Shown piece by piece: positions 1 to 12,280 of a DNA stretch of 64,000 bases. Below the pieces are notes generated by a model. It had not been told where the DNA came from and did no database searches. It was given only the letters and a program-made list of their open reading frames with translations. The stretch is from positions 1 through 64,000 of the forward strand of contig WTXD01000083.1 in the NCBI GenBank assembly GCA_022496205.1, in the 5' to 3' direction. Position 1 is the stretch's first letter, and each line of letters begins with the position of its first letter. A program made the translations under genes and the position numbers. This DNA comes from Gloeopeniophorella convolvens (taxonomy: Eukaryota > Basidiomycota > Agaricomycetes > Russulales).

Positions 1-1960
1 GGCCAGGATCTACTAGTTGTCTGTTGCGGAGTCAAGAGAAGTAAGACAGGCATACAGTTGACAAGATAGTATAACACCTGCCTTAGGTGGCTGGGGAGAA
101 GCGTTGTGGCAGGCTTTCTTGAAGGTTGTCTCCCAAAGTAGGCCTTAGTAATGGAAGATAGTCGTTCTGTTACAAGCCCTCAAGGTGCCTGCCTAGTGCC
201 TGCGGAGAGACCTGCAGGCTACCCGTTCTGGTCCCAACCCAACTCTGTCTCCCTTCCGCATGCTGACCAAGTTTTCCCTGCTTGGCATAAGTATCGCTTA
301 CGTATGTACCACCTTCGTATGACCAACCATGAGGGGGGCTGTGGTGCGACGTCACATGGAATTGTAACACCAAACAGAATTTTCAAAGATGTCCCCACAT
401 GCCGGTGACCACTTGACATACACTGCCAGCGGGCGCAACGCGATTTCTCATAGATTTCCGGTGTCTTCGAGAGTAGCCAGACAAATCATTGGGTTTCGAT
501 GATTTCAATCTCGAGGTTCACGCGTTAGCAGCCCAAGCATGATTTTTATATGCCACGATCATCATACCTTTTTCTCATAGATTTCCCTGTCATTGCAGAT
601 CACAAGCAATGCAAAATCTCGTTTTCGCAACGATGATTGGCACTTAGCGGATTTTGTTGGAATCGCACTGAGTCGTGCTCCACGGCCAGCACGCCTCGCT
701 CCATCCCCCGCTCGTCTGCTGCCTCCTCACCACCTCATTCTGCGACACCCTTCCCTATCACCTAGCGCCCCAAGAGTAGACACGAAGACTCTTTCAAGAC
801 GTATCGACAGTCCATACTAATTATTTACGAGCGCAATGTGATTCTGACTCACGCGCTTGTGCATGCGTGTAATCCCACCCAGTTGTTCTCGAAACGTCCC
901 CCGCGTGCCTCGATCCCCCTCGCACTCTGTTATTGCGTCGAGGCCAGCTGGTGAGGATGCAGAATAGCTTCCAAAGGAACCCAACTATACCCAAACTGCT
1001 ATACTTATGGTACAATGTGAGGATTGTGTGTTGTGCTATAATGGTGTAATTGGAGCGCGTCATACTTGGTACGTGCAACCTATGTTCAATCCTCAACAGT
1101 GTAATATTTTTTATTGCTACAGATCACCCGCAGTCTCGCATGGCTGATCAGATAAGCTCTTGTGCTGGTGATGGCACCGGTATGCCATCCAAATGGGCAA
1201 TATGAGAATTCAAGCCCAGCTGTTGCGATTGACAAATTTCATAGGTTTCATTGATATCCTCAACGTCTGGCCGCTAACTATGATTTTATGCGATCTGAGC
1301 GTATTTTATCAAGATTTCGGACATCGCTTGGAAACCGCGTTGCGCCCGCTGGCAGTGTAGCACTCTGGAAATTTACATACATGATTCTGCGCACCTGAGT
1401 TACAGTCTGAGAAATTGGTGCTATTCCAAGGAATACCTATGGCGGAAGAAACCAGTCTTTATAGCCAAATCCAGATCAATAGTCGCGGTGCACATTTGCG
1501 CACATTGGGGCAGGTGGTGCTAGTGGCGCGAGATCCGTCCAGATTCGGTAGCACCGAGTTCAACTAACGGAGCCCTTGTGAAGTCCCGGTAACTCTCAGA
1601 GTCCTTGCCAGCCACACACACCCTCCTGAGTCCCATGGCGCCATGAGCAATCGACGCTGCATCCCTACAATACTGCTGTCAAGGCTTAGATTGTGTCTTT
1701 GGCAACATGGCTCGAGAACAATCGTGAGATCTTGGATTAGTGAGTGGCCCAACTGGCACTGACCAAGCACGGCATGCCCCACCTGGCACCACTGGCCCCG
1801 ATGTGCGCGAATGTGCACCGCGACTATCGATCTGGATTTGGCTGTAGTGAACACATAGATATTACACAGAAGAACATACCATGCAAGTTCTGTGTGGTAG
1901 GCCCACCCCACCAAATGAAGCAGGTATTCGGCCAATGAAATTCAATTCCATTTGATGTTA
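1..1960. other. Gene-poor flank, no supported gene
   Basis: About 2 kb with only short open frames on both strands, none with a recognisable motif or a plausible spli­ced continuation. Base composition is near the genome average. I see no RNA gene, transposase or repeat that I can name. Intergenic or decayed repeat sequence is the likely content. Confidence 0.4.
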
Positions 1961-1969
1961 CACTACAGA

Positions 1970-2003
1970 TGTCGCAAAATTGGGGGCGGGGTTTATAAGC
2001 GAT
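1970..2003 (+). repeat. Left arm of an imperfect inverted repeat
   Basis: The stretch reads TGTCG, one variable base, AAAA, two variable bases, a G-rich block, then GGGTTTATAA and GAT. The reverse complement of 17458-17490 has the same order of blocks with about six substitutions and one indel. A CACTA motif lies just outside at 1961. Arms of this kind in opposite orientation are typical of DNA transposon ends. The matching CACTA is not found outside the right arm, so the true terminus is unresolved. Confidence 0.5.
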
Positions 2004-2345
2004 TATAATGAATATAATGAATCTCAGATGCCATCAATCTTACAATGGTTACAAGCCGGACTGTCGATCTTGTAATGGCACGGCAAGCGAATATAAGATC
2101 CCGGAGTGAGATTATCAGACCACCGCAACCGGATATAAGGACTGTGCCGAGATTATCAGACTACCGTGGCTGAATATAAGATCAGTTCTGAGATTATCAG
2201 ACCACACCTGACATTGTACGATGAGCAGATCAATTATACTATCGGCGTGATCTTATAACATTGACACAATCTTATAATTACATGCACCGAGACTATGTCT
2301 TATAATCACGTGACTACTCTTCCAATCGTGTCGCTACTCTTTTAA
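2004..2345. repeat. TTATAA-rich degenerate subterminal repeat array
   Basis: Three successive units of about 40-45 bases each carry GATATAAG or GAATATAAG followed by GAGATTATCAGAC (2090-2215). Beyond them TTATAA or TTATAAT recurs (about 2252, 2270, 2299). The same vocabulary (GATTATCAG, ATAAGATC, TTATAA) occurs in reverse complement at 17265-17455. CACTA-like transposons carry subterminal arrays of short transposase-binding motifs; the function here is inferred from that. Confidence 0.5.
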
Positions 2346-2575
2346 TCATGGCCACCGTTCATGAGCCTAAATGTCACTGGGCTCCAACTTTTATAATTGA
2401 TCTCTACGCTGGGTTCTGAACATTTGCTATAGCTACCAATGGCGCCACGCTCTGATGGGCGCGGCAGTGACTCCGTGCGGTGCACGTCTCCGCATAGCAT
2501 TGTGGAAGACACGTGGCTGTGTCCAGCCAGCGGCAGGCACGGAATAACGGAACAAGGTCCCAGCAACGGCCATGC

Positions 2576-2607
2576 GGGTGCAAGTGCGGGTGCGGGTGCG
2601 GGTGCGG
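2576..2607 (+). repeat. GCGGGT hexamer microsatellite
   Basis: About five consecutive GCGGGT-type hexamers interrupted at the end by TGTGGG. It lies inside the decayed GH31-like region and gives long but meaningless open frames on both strands. Confidence 0.7.
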
Positions 2608-2689
2608 GTGTGGGATGCGGCGGCGTTGCGAGTCCAGGGGAGGACAGCGATGGTAATGGGACGGGTGGCATCACAGGGGACTGCAGCAC

Positions 2690-2860
2690 GTGCGCAGGAA
2701 CACGTTGTGCGTGCCCGCCGTGTTGCGGTGCTCGACGTACAGCGGGTGCGCGCCGCACAGGTTCGTGCCCTGCGACACGCCGTACGCGTCGCGCCCCCAG
2801 TGTGCACGTCATGTTGCGCGGGTTGAGCCAGAATGGCTCCGGTACGTCGGTGTAAGCATC
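2690..2860 (-). pseudogene. Relic of a GH31-like glycosidase N-terminal region
   Basis: On the minus strand a frame reads [16 protein letters not shown] followed by AHPLYVEHR and then GTHNVFL. This resembles the segment of GH31 alpha-glucosidases in which the protein lists a ...GSHP.Y.EHR...HGVFL motif. The preceding residues (DVPEPFW) are in a different frame, and downstream the frame runs into the GCGGGT repeat. Nothing of the catalytic barrel is visible. I infer a decayed or captured fragment; the family assignment rests on memory of the motif only. Confidence 0.4.
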
Positions 2861-2974
2861 AGCTACAAGGCGGCAAGGCGTCTGTGCCAGCGCCGAGTGC
2901 AGAGTGGGGCTCAGGTACACTGATGGAAGCGGGCTTAGCGCATGCAGCCTCGCATCAATGGGAGAAGGACACAC

Positions 2975-3208
2975 CCATAGTGACAACAGCGTGCCGTCCT
3001 CGGCAAACTGGAAGCCCACGAAGCCGTTGATGAGCAGGAAGCAGTAAGCCGCTGCGACCAAGCCCGTGTACACTGTCATGAGCCACTGGGATGCCCGTTC
3101 ATGGTCAGAAGGTCTCCACAGGACGCACACGGTTCCTCAGCTCACCGGGTAGCTCGAGTTCGCCGTGGGGATGATGTTCGAGTTGAGGAAGAATGCGAGC
3201 AATCCTTG
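2975..3208 (-). pseudogene. Relic of a Chs7-like chitin synthase export chaperone
   Basis: Two consecutive exons are recognisable. Bases 3208-3146 encode AFFLNSNIIPTANSSYP and, after a GT-AG intron at 3086-3145, bases 3085-2975 encode [16 protein letters not shown] followed by SLW. The second string is the signature of the Chs7 family, the multi-pass ER chaperone needed to export class IV chitin synthase. The upstream membrane segments and everything after SLW are missing, and the sequence passes directly into the GH31-like relic. The fragment is well preserved at codon level but cannot make a functional chaperone. Confidence 0.65.
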
Positions 3209-4689
3209 CGGCCGGCAGGGAACAAGGGCCATTGACCACAGCAATCGGACGAATGAGAGATCGCACGCACCCACAGCGGTGTATTTACTTCATATGTGGT
3301 AAAACATGATTCCTGTCATCAGGATTGCGACGACGTGGACGAAGTGTGTTGCTAGCAGAGACGGGAAGGGCGCATGTGAATGAAGGAGCGGAGTTGTGCG
3401 GTGTGGGGAACGGGGTGTCGGGCGACGAGGGTGGGGGGCGAGGGCAGGGCACTGTAGTTGCCAGTGGTGAAGTGGTGAAGCAGTGCCAGATGCGGGGTGC
3501 GAGGAGGCGCCGTGTGGGAGCGTAGGCGTTCCTGTGCTGTGGGGCGTAGGCTAGGGCTCGCTGTGCATCTGAGGACCCATCAGTGCAAGAATGGCTGAGC
3601 AAAATCAGTGCACACCTGTGGGACGGGCACTGTGGGCGGGGCGGGGCGGAGGTGGAGGGTCTTGGTTGCAAACTGGCGCACACGCAAGGAACAACAGCTG
3701 CACGCTCTGCGATGCGCGGCCGTTGGTGCTGCATCGTACGACACACAGCTACCGCCCTGTAAAGCGTACGGTGCGCGTCCACCGGCTGCACGCACCGCTG
3801 TGGGCACGTCACAGCGACGGGATCCCCTGCAGTGTGCACATAGCGGCGGCCCCCCGTGTGCCTCGCAGGACGTTGCCAGTGCGCCCCGCAACGCCATGCT
3901 GTACGCTATGTGCTGCACGTCAGGCACCGCCAGCATCCTAGCGGCCACGGGGCAATGCACAGGTGTTGGCTTCGAATGGAGCTGACGGTGGACTTGGACA
4001 TACATTCGGGCTGGGAGGGGTGCTTTGTAGACGGGGCGTGGGCGTGGGTGTGTTGAAACTACAGCGTGTCAACTGCGAGCAAGCACCCGCTGGTGAACCA
4101 CTCACCCTCAGCGATGCAAACATTGAGGAAGCATCTGTGCTTGTACCGGTATAGCGGGACGAGAGCAGGGCCGAGCGCGGGAATGCCGTTCCAGCAGGAC
4201 TGGACCTGGGTCGTGCACCGGTGTGCCACGTCAGCTTATGGGACCACACAGGTGGGTAGTCTGGTTCGGGGATTCATTCGGAGTGTTATGCTATGTCGTG
4301 CAGAGGCTTTAGCGGTACCTCGAAGCACTGCTAGCAGCTAGTATCGTCGGGCGAAGTGGATCGGGATGCAACGAGGGGCGCCACGCGATGGGTCATGAGA
4401 GACGGTTCTGAGCCTGCGGTTGTGACAGGTGACCGGTGACTGGTGACCGAGTCCACGCGGCGGGTCTATCGGCCCGATTTTCATGAAATTTAGCTAAGTC
4501 GAGGCAGAATCGGATAGGTGAAGTAACAAATGATTGTCAATTTGAGTGAAGACAGTGCAATGTAGTATGATAGGAGTGAGGTATGGCATGAATCTAATGA
4601 TCTATAGGAACCAAAACTGGCCTAATAGCAACTGACCACCAAAGTGCACCATACAACTGCCATACTTGCACCACATCCGAGCTTGTCGA
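3209..4689. other. GC-rich gene-free stretch with decayed coding-like sequence
   Basis: Many overlapping short frames occur on both strands because the DNA is GC-rich and stop-poor; none has a clear family. A minus-strand frame near 4100-4240 containing QVQSCWNGI faintly recalls fungal GT69 mannosyltransferases but is too short to call. The last 250 bases are AT-richer and lie downstream of the DUF6698 gene. Confidence 0.35.
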
Positions 4690-6597
4690 TTAGCGGGCCC
4701 GGGAGCGTGTGGCCATTGTAGCTGTGCTCACGGCACCCTGCTTGGGCTTCTGGGACTGGTTCCGACGCGTCAAGCGGCTGCCTTTTGGGATTGGCACCTC
4801 AGATTCGGACTCCTCAATCAGCACTGGGGGAGCTACTGATGGTGGTGCCGACCTTGATGCTACAGAAGTGACGGGTTTGGCAGTTCGAGGGCCTGCAGAG
4901 GAGGCCCGGGCTGTGGGAGGAGCCATGACAATCATGGGCATCTCATCTAGTGGGTCAATATCAGTCGGGGCTGGGGAAGAGGCTGGGGTAGCGTGACAGT
5001 CTTCAAGGATGAAGGCAGCCTCGATCGAGACAGGCCGGGGATGCTGGGGTAAAGTAGGCGGGCTCTCGGAAAGTGGCCTAGAGTTCATCCTATACATCTG
5101 AGCAAGGATCTCGTTGGACCGAGCCACCCCGCGAGCTGGTTCGTCGGAGCCAGAGTGACCATTGGAAGCCTTGGGGGATTTGTCGAAGATGGCTTTGTTA
5201 TACATTTCGAGGAGATCGCATCGGAAAGGCTCTGGCATGCGGAGGATAACATCCTTGTAGATCTCGTACCGCTCCTCCCAATTTACTCCGGAAGGACCAG
5301 TCGACTGGTTCCCAAAGGAGCCATCGGGGCCGCAGACGAACAGGAGCTGAAGTACAAAATATAGTAAGTAAGAGTGCAGACTCGGATCACCGTGGCGGCA
5401 GTGTGAAGACGTACCAGGGTGGCCCCTGCTGCGATCATGGCAGGGGTGCACTCGGTCACGTTCCACAGCATTAACCTTGGTTTACGAGCCTTCGCTTCGG
5501 CAGTGGCTTCGGTTTGGACTTGGACTTCTTGGCCTCGTTGGACGCGTTAGCGGACGCATCAGCAGATGCATCTTTACTTTCTGCTGGCGCGTCGTCGCCA
5601 GAGTCGAGGGTAAGGATGTACCGGAGGAACTACATGCGTGTTAGACACTGTATCGTCAGTTGATGATACCGCAGCACTACTTACCTTAACACATATGTCG
5701 CTCCGGAAGGGGAGTGGGGAATTGGGAGAGTCTTTGGGGAACAGTACGCGTGGCCATTCCGGGCACACCTCACCCGGGTTCTTGGGGTCTTCAAGAAAAT
5801 CGATAACTTCTTGTTTGAGCATAGAATGATCAGCCCTGGCCTTGAAGGAGTCTGCGGTGAGGCCAAAGACGATCGCGGCTCCTTCCCGCGAGCGAGTGAC
5901 GAAGTTCGAACGCTCTTGACCGAACTGTAACATGAACTGACGTCCGATCCATAGTTAGCTCCTTAATGGCTATACAGGAATAGGACTCACGATTCGTTTG
6001 AAAGATTGCCTGCGGTCGGGAAGAGCGAGAGCCTCTCGGAGGTTGGATGAGAGGTCCTCGTACAACGCGGAGATTGTTCGACGCGCGCGCCCTTCATAAT
6101 CATCGAGGTCCAGAGGGAGAGAGCGGTCGACTATGGTGTTGGGACGAGGGAGATCCAGAATCGACTTGTCCATGAACAGCTGCTCAGTTATACTGAACCT
6201 GCTGGCGGCATATTTGATCTGCTGATCTTGGGTGGCCATACTGTTACCCTTGCCCTTCGCTAGCTTGGCCTTGCTGGACCTGGAATCGTGAAGAAGCGCG
6301 TCGTAGTCTATCTTCAGATCCTTGTATTTGTCGTAGACCTGCTGGAGCACCAGCTGGGTATCTTTGAGGGCCTGTGGGCGTACAGTTAGGCACCATCGAG
6401 CTAACTCTAAGCTAATCACGTACCCCACGTAGAGAAGTGACAGTAAGATGACCTGGAACAGACTCCAGAGCAGCTCTCACTGGACCGTCGTCAAACTCAG
6501 ATTCCTCCAAGTAGTCCTCTCCAGCGTCGCCGTCGCTGAGCACGATTTCTTCACCATCGTCAGGCCCGGGGGGATTCGACGAACGAGCACGGTTCAT
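4690..6597 (-). CDS. DUF6698 domain protein
   Basis: Six exons give 544 aa: 6597-6424, 6371-5991, 5936-5685, 5629-5578, 5533-5415 and 5346-4690, with all introns GT-AG. The 44-base fourth intron (5534-5577) contains a clear CTAAC branch site and restores the frame. The N-terminus is acidic. The middle carries the family pattern QFGQERSNFV, then PEWPRVLFPKD, then TPAMIAAGATLLLF, which I recognise as the DUF6698 domain found in many Agaricomycete proteins, often in multi-copy repeat-associated families. The C-terminal 150 residues are low-complexity Pro/Ser/Thr-rich and basic. Molecular function is unknown. It sits between relics and transposase remains and may be transposon cargo. Start chosen at the first Met of the acidic exon. 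Confidence 0.7.
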
Positions 6598-8849
6598 GAA
6601 GGGCGAGAAGAGAGTGAGGAAGTTGTCCGCGGCACAAGAGAGTTGAGCGCACTGGGGCTCATAAAGCGGCGGGACCTTTTAAATCATGGTGCCGCATCGG
6701 CTGCCATGATGTGTTTATTCACGTATATCGTCGCGTGTCTCGCAGCGTGCTCTGGCGTGACTGCAGTTTGCCTCGCCGCATGGTACGGCATGGGCTGCAC
6801 AGAACTGTATTGATGATGGGGATGTCATAGTGAAACACATTGGAGAGCCCATGGGCCTCGGTAGTGCGATAACGCGTGACAACGTACAGAAACACGACGA
6901 AAAACAGCAGAGCACTCCAGCGCCATTACCTGTTCAGAGAGCACGAGTAGTCAATTATATGACAGCACATAACATGTTGGCACGTCACCTGCTAATGCGG
7001 CAACATCGCCTTATGAGAAACTCCCCGTTGAAACCCGGGTCCAGGATTGGAGGCTAGATACTCAGACGACTTGACCCCCATCGCCATCCACGTTGACCCG
7101 CGCGTGTAGGTTCAGAGCGAGCCCGCACGGCCCTCTCGGTAGCCTGACATGCCGCACCCATTAGCCCGTCAGCGACGAATCCGCGCGATCACCGACCGCT
7201 CAGACCGATGTTTGCCGTCCCACCGGAAGCTGGGTATGGGCCGCGCGAGCTTGCGCCCGCCCACTGCGACGCTGATAGAGGTTCATGCGACCTCGTGCTT
7301 TTGATCCGGGCCCTGTATCATCCCACACGCAGACGGCAGACGTCTCAACAATCACGTCGACTGACTCGTCAAGGATCTTCATTTCCGTCAGACGGCTATC
7401 GCAGCCCTCCCAGAGGTAGCGCTCATCAAAGACGACATCCTGGTTACGTCGTGCTGCGCACGGCACGTATCGAGGCTCTGATGCTGGTACTTGGGGGCCC
7501 ATTGTGCAGTGCTCCAGGAAGGAGGTTGGCGAGTCCTGCCCAAGTCGAGCACAGAGGGACCTTCAGGGCGTCGCAGGACGATCTAAGGGAAGGTAGGATG
7601 ATGGTCTTGTATGGGTTCGGGGCATCACACGTACCCTTCAGTGTGTGAAGCCCCAAACGCAACGCTGCGAGGTAGCCGGAAGCTGCATGCAGTATATGTC
7701 CTTGCTCGGCACGACCGACCGCACCAGGTGCAGCGGCATCCCGTCCTCCATGCGCAGCGCGCACCCTATAGCCACGCCTCGACCCGCTGCCGCATGCCCA
7801 TCGTCAGCTCTCGAGACACGCACGCACGCACCTGCCGGATGGGATCGCGCGTCACTCCATCTCACGCGTGACATAGTGACAGTGCGCGGTGGGCACCGCG
7901 CCGTCAGCGCAGCGAGGTCAATGGAGGGCGCATCTTGTGCGGGCGCCGGCGCCTCGCGCAACACGTCGAGGCGACCACCGAGTCGCGTAGGTTCATGATG
8001 TAGTGTGCAATCACCTCCGTGGGGGCAGCGGCGAACTCGCGCCACGCCGCGCCGCTGAGCATGCGAGAGCGGCGCGCGCGCGCACCCGGCCACCGAGTCC
8101 GCTGCGATGCGCCTGGTGGGATCTAGACAAACTCGCGGCCGTCCTTGCACGACACGCGATCCGCCGCATACGCCGCATCGCCACGCTCAGCGCTCAGCTC
8201 GAAGACAGGGGCGCCGCGCGCGAGCGACTGACACACCTTGTTGTCACATGGCCTGATTGTTACTCTTACTCTATGCTCCATATAAGAGATGACCAACAGC
8301 TCCCGGGATTAAATCGCGTGGGAGGTGCACGAAGCATCGCGCACCTACGGGAATGGGCTTCAGAGTTGAACGTTGAACGACAGGGCGATGCATGGGAATA
8401 GTGAGAAGAAACTGATGGTATGCCCCTACTTCGCGTTCATCATCGTGCCGTAGTGGGCGGTTAGAGATAAGTGAAGTTGGCAGATTCGATACCGTGTTGT
8501 TGGGAGGCCATCTGTGTCGCTGTCAACACTGGCAACGTGACTGGATGGATGATAAGCCACGTCACGTGATCTCATTTCAGCGCCGAACTAGATCAATGAT
8601 GCACGGCGATTCCGTCGTTATGATGGCTGCCACCCGCAGGGCGTCCTTCGCCGCTCAGGTACACTCAGCTTGCTGAATCAAAACCCTGCTGTGATCGCAG
8701 CTGCGACCAAGGTCAAGCTCGCAAGAAGGCACAGGCTGATGAGCAGATGGATGTCAATGGCGACAAGCGCTGGAAGAGCAGCGACGCGAAGGCGGCAAGT
8801 CACCTGGTCCCCAACGCCATCCAGGTGTCCCCTGCGCTCTCCGAGGCAG
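6598..8849. other. Decayed, gene-poor stretch
   Basis: No complete gene. Around 7200-8150 the minus strand has long overlapping frames with scattered coding-like character but frequent frame changes and no family I can name. Between 8250 and 8700 nothing is apparent. The region fits ageing, unselected sequence inside a repeat block. Confidence 0.35.
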
Positions 8850-9090
8850 CCTCGGCGCTGGAGCTTCCCACCGCATTCAAGATGGCGCAAGAGCTCACCT
8901 TTTCCGTGTGGACTCACGTGCTTGGACACACTAGCGCCACTCCTAATACATCACCGTCGTCTTGACGTTTATGCAAACCATCCTGCGATACCCTGAGGGC
9001 CTTGCCGCGCCGGAACGCGCCATTCCTTGGGCAGAACTCGCCGCATTTTACAAGTGTGCGCTAAACGTGTCGTCTAAACACACGCAGAGG
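8850..9090 (+). pseudogene. Relic of an EST1/SMG-like protein
   Basis: The plus strand reads AFKMAQELTFSVWTHVLGH and then, in another frame from about 8958, ITVVLTFMQTILRYPEGLAA followed by PERAIPWAELAAFY. These fit the C-terminal part of the fungal EST1/Ebs1 (SMG-type, telomerase or nonsense-mediated decay) family, where a line like RYPEAL..LERAIPW is conserved. The two pieces are separated by a one-base deletion next to CCTAAT at about 8944-8950, so the copy is frameshifted. No TPR region is visible upstream. A relic, possibly captured by the surrounding element. Confidence 0.5.
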
Positions 9091-9559
9091 GCCATCAGCA
9101 AAACGGCAAGCCTGCTGGGTGATCTTAAATGCCTTATCCGTGTCCAGGTTCAACTCCAAGACCTCTTAGATTCTCATAAGCCCGTTCCAGTCGCCCTAAG
9201 TTGATCAGAATCACTCTAAGTTCATTCACACACACTAACAGTAAGTAATTTTAAGTCCATATGCTACCCTACTAAGTCACGTTCCGGGGCGACGCACAGA
9301 GCTCGAGCGCAACGCCGCAGTGGCCGACCGCTGGAGGCGGCGCAGCCGCCGACGACAGGGATTCTCAGTGGAGTCGGGGCTTGGTCGCCCGTTACATTCC
9401 CGGTATGTGTACACTACGCCCCGTGATTCCCAGGTCACGTGCTCCGCGCCTCTATCTCCTGCGCTTCACCCGCGCTCCCTATTCCACCGCGCGCACTGGG
9501 GCGTACGCAGGCTTGAACCCGAGCGCGGGCAGCGTGGGGCGGCGCCGCGCGTGAGCTTC

Positions 9560-9790
9560 GGAGCGCAGAGAGTGCGGCGCCACGGGGACCGACCGTGCGC
9601 AAGGCGGGCGCGCGCTCGAACTCGGGCGCGGGGGCCGTGGGGCAGGGCACTGGGGCGGCGAGCTCGAGCGCAGGGAACGCGACGCCACGGGGATCGTGCG
9701 CCGCGCGGGCGCAGGCTCGAGCACGGGCATCGGGGCGGCGCGCTCGCTCGAGCGCTGTGGGCCACGGGGAGGCGACGGGCAGCGGGAAGA
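9560..9790. repeat. Imperfect GC-rich minisatellite
   Basis: The phrase CGCCACGGGGA or a close variant recurs with [18 protein letters not shown] segments roughly every 90 bases. The copies have diverged by several bases each. No coding role is supported. Confidence 0.45.
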
Positions 9791-10729
9791 GCGCGGGAGG
9801 AGCGCGGGCGCTACGCCGAGCTGTGGCGCAGCGGTGCGGTCGGCGGCGGGGACTCGAGGGAAGGCGGGGAGGTGGCAGGTGTCGCAGTAGGTAGAGAAAA
9901 TGAGTAGAACGCGACGAAATCGAAAGAAAAAACGCACCTCGCGAACCCGATGTGCTCCAGATGCCCGCCAAGGGCCCCCACCGTGCGGTTTTGCGACCAG
10001 CCGCGCCGAGTCTTGAAGCCGATGTCGCTGGATCGCTTCACAAGGCGAGGCTGTGGGCAGGAATGTCAGTAGATGCCCGTGACGCATGCAGAGGCCGGCA
10101 CGCGTGCAAAAAAGGCAGCGGGCGCTCGTTTCGCCCGCGCGTTCTCGTTTCCCACCAACTCATCACCCACCACCTATCTCCTTTCCTACTACCACATCTC
10201 CACCACCTCCCCTGCCTACAATTCTTGAGGTGAGTCTTTAACTTGATCTTCGTGTCGATCTTGGCTGATATACCCCAGAATGCCGCGATTCCTGCCGCAA
10301 GATGGAGTGGACGCGTTGTGTTGGGCGATGGCGGTGGCGATAGTGCTGGAATGCTTGGTGCGCCGAAGCATCCCTGCGCGACGTATACCCTGACCAGTAG
10401 CACAGGCCCGCGTCATGAGGCGCACCTTTCAAGGGGTGGGTGCCCCCAGACTCGAGTCGGAATGGCACGGGCGGATGTGGCTGGGCTGGACCGCCCAGTC
10501 GCCAGAAAACGCCGCGCCGCGCGCAAGCCGCGGCGTAGGGACGGCGAACGACACCGCGGCGGCGAGCACGGGCGAGGTCGAGCGCGCACCCGCGCAGGAG
10601 GACGCGCGCACGCAGGCGGACGTACACGCGCGTGCACCCACGCCTGCGCAAGACGGCGCGCTCGCTCCCGCATCAGCGTCCGCGCAAGAAAATGCGCCCG
10701 TGCAAGTACCAGAGGAAGAACGGGCGCAG

Positions 10730-10800
10730 GTACAGGGGGGAGGATGGGCGCGGGCGCGGGCGCGGGTGTGGGCGCAGGCGCGGGAGGTCATACTGGTGCG
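10730..10800. repeat. GCGGGC-type simple repeat
   Basis: Successive GCGGGC, GCGGGT and GCAGGC hexamers without a fixed longer period. It resembles the repeat at 2576 in unit and strand bias. Confidence 0.6.
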
Positions 10801-12280
10801 GACGTGGCGCGAGCGTAGAGGCGGGCGCGTGGACACCACAGACCTCGATAGCGAGGAGTACTGCCCACGGAGGCGGGGGTGGAGGGGGTATTAGTCTGGC
10901 GTAGGTAGTTAGCGCGACGCGATAGCAAGAGGCGGTATCAAGATGTACCCAGATCGATGCCTTAGCCTCAGGCCCCAATTTTTGTACCATAACTACCTGT
11001 ACTATAGCAATCTGTACCATAACATATATGCTTGTTTCAATACATCACCTCTTCATGGACTTGCTATAACACTGGGTGGCCTCAAGCGCCTTGCAGGCGC
11101 GCCTCACCGGCCTTCGTACCACCTTCATTTGTACTTTTTGCTCCATGTACATGCAAAGCACTGAGGCCAACCTCCACAACAGCCAATTCAGTTGAAATGG
11201 GCAAGGGTGTCGAACCAAAGATGGGCAGTCCGAGGGTACGCAAAGCTCGACAGGCTCCCAAGACTCAAAAGTCGGGGGACCGATATAACTGATGCATACC
11301 AGTCAAATTCATGCATCTAGATTGGGATGCAATCAGACTTGCAATCAAACTCACCAAATGCATCCAAATCACGCTGCAGCGTGGTAGTGGCCGTGCTATT
11401 GCTTCCAAACTGGGATGATTTTCACACCGTCAACCACCCCAATCTAGGACGCATGCCGCCTCGAAGGAGAAGCTCACCTTCGCCCAGGATCTTTGCCTTG
11501 CCGTTGTCATTGATATTGCGGGTGCATGGGTTGTGTGTTCTCTGGGGGATATTAGAAGTGACCGAGGGCATAATCTGGTGTGGCCAATGACGACACAACA
11601 GGCCAGAGAGCCCGTCTCGCCACACGATCTCAGCCGTATCCACTCCTGCTGATGACCTACAACATCAGTAGAATGGGGCTCCCGTGGTTTGAGGTAGAAC
11701 CGAGTAGAGGTAGACTGTAGATATGGTGAAGCGGTTCGACCAACGACACAGTTAGCGCTGCCTGGCGGTGATGCCCAGAGAGGTTGAGAGCAAGGCTGTG
11801 TGTGATGCAGGAGCAGAGAAAGTACTGGATCCAGTCAGAAGAGCCAGCTGAGAAAGATACAGGGGTCACCTATGGAAGAAGAAAGGATCCTGACCCAGAG
11901 GCGAGCTAGTCAGTCGCTTGACAAAACCAACGCGCCTGAGAACGCGCCTCGTGAAGCGGGCTTCCGCAAGGCTTCCGTTTACATCGTTCTGTCTTGCAGG
12001 GGGATAATGACATTTGATTGAGAGAGAAAATGGGGCTGAAGGGACGCAATGAAGCAGACGGGAGGTGTGGGTGGCACTTTAGTGGAAATTGGGGGCGATA
12101 AGAAAATCAAACGGCGCTTCTCCACACAGACTATGACAAAGGCTTCCCATATCACGTGCCACATCCGAATAGGTGTATCAGCCATCGATATCGATCTCTG
12201 GCAGGCTGCTGGATTTCTGCGCGTCCTGCGTACTTTACAGTAGAAGTGTAGTGCTACAATTGTTCTGTGCTGAATAAGTA

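Larger units (their letters stand above)
9091..12280. other. GC-rich low-complexity stretch without a supported gene
   Basis: Bases 9440-9900 and 10500-10880 are strongly GC-rich with imperfect GCGGGC and CGCCACGGGGA repeats, which produce long Arg/Ala/Gly frames on every strand; these are composition artefacts. A pyrimidine-rich run at 10140-10215 followed by a consensus donor (GAGGTGAGT, 10226) and an acceptor at about 10277 looks like a 5' leader, but the following frame stops after 37 codons. From 10,930 to 12,280 only AT-richer intergenic-like DNA is seen. Confidence 0.4.

Noticed and set aside
1961..1965. CACTA at 1961 as the certain left end of a CACTA element
   Set aside because: The expected TAGTG is not found outside the right arm, and no target duplication could be matched, so it is not used as a boundary.
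2576..2607. GCGGGT repeat as telomere-like sequence
   Set aside because: The unit is not a TTAGGG variant and the run is short and internal.
4090..4240. Possible GT69 mannosyltransferase relic on the minus strand (QVQSCWNGI)
   Set aside because: Only one short phrase resembles the family, and no second motif could be found nearby.
7200..8150. Minus-strand frames as a real gene
   Set aside because: Frame changes are frequent, no family was recognised and no consistent exon chain could be built.
9320..10900. Long Arg/Ala/Gly-rich open frames on both strands
   Set aside because: They arise from GC-rich hexamer repeats; competing frames are equally long, and no motif or splice structure supports any of them.
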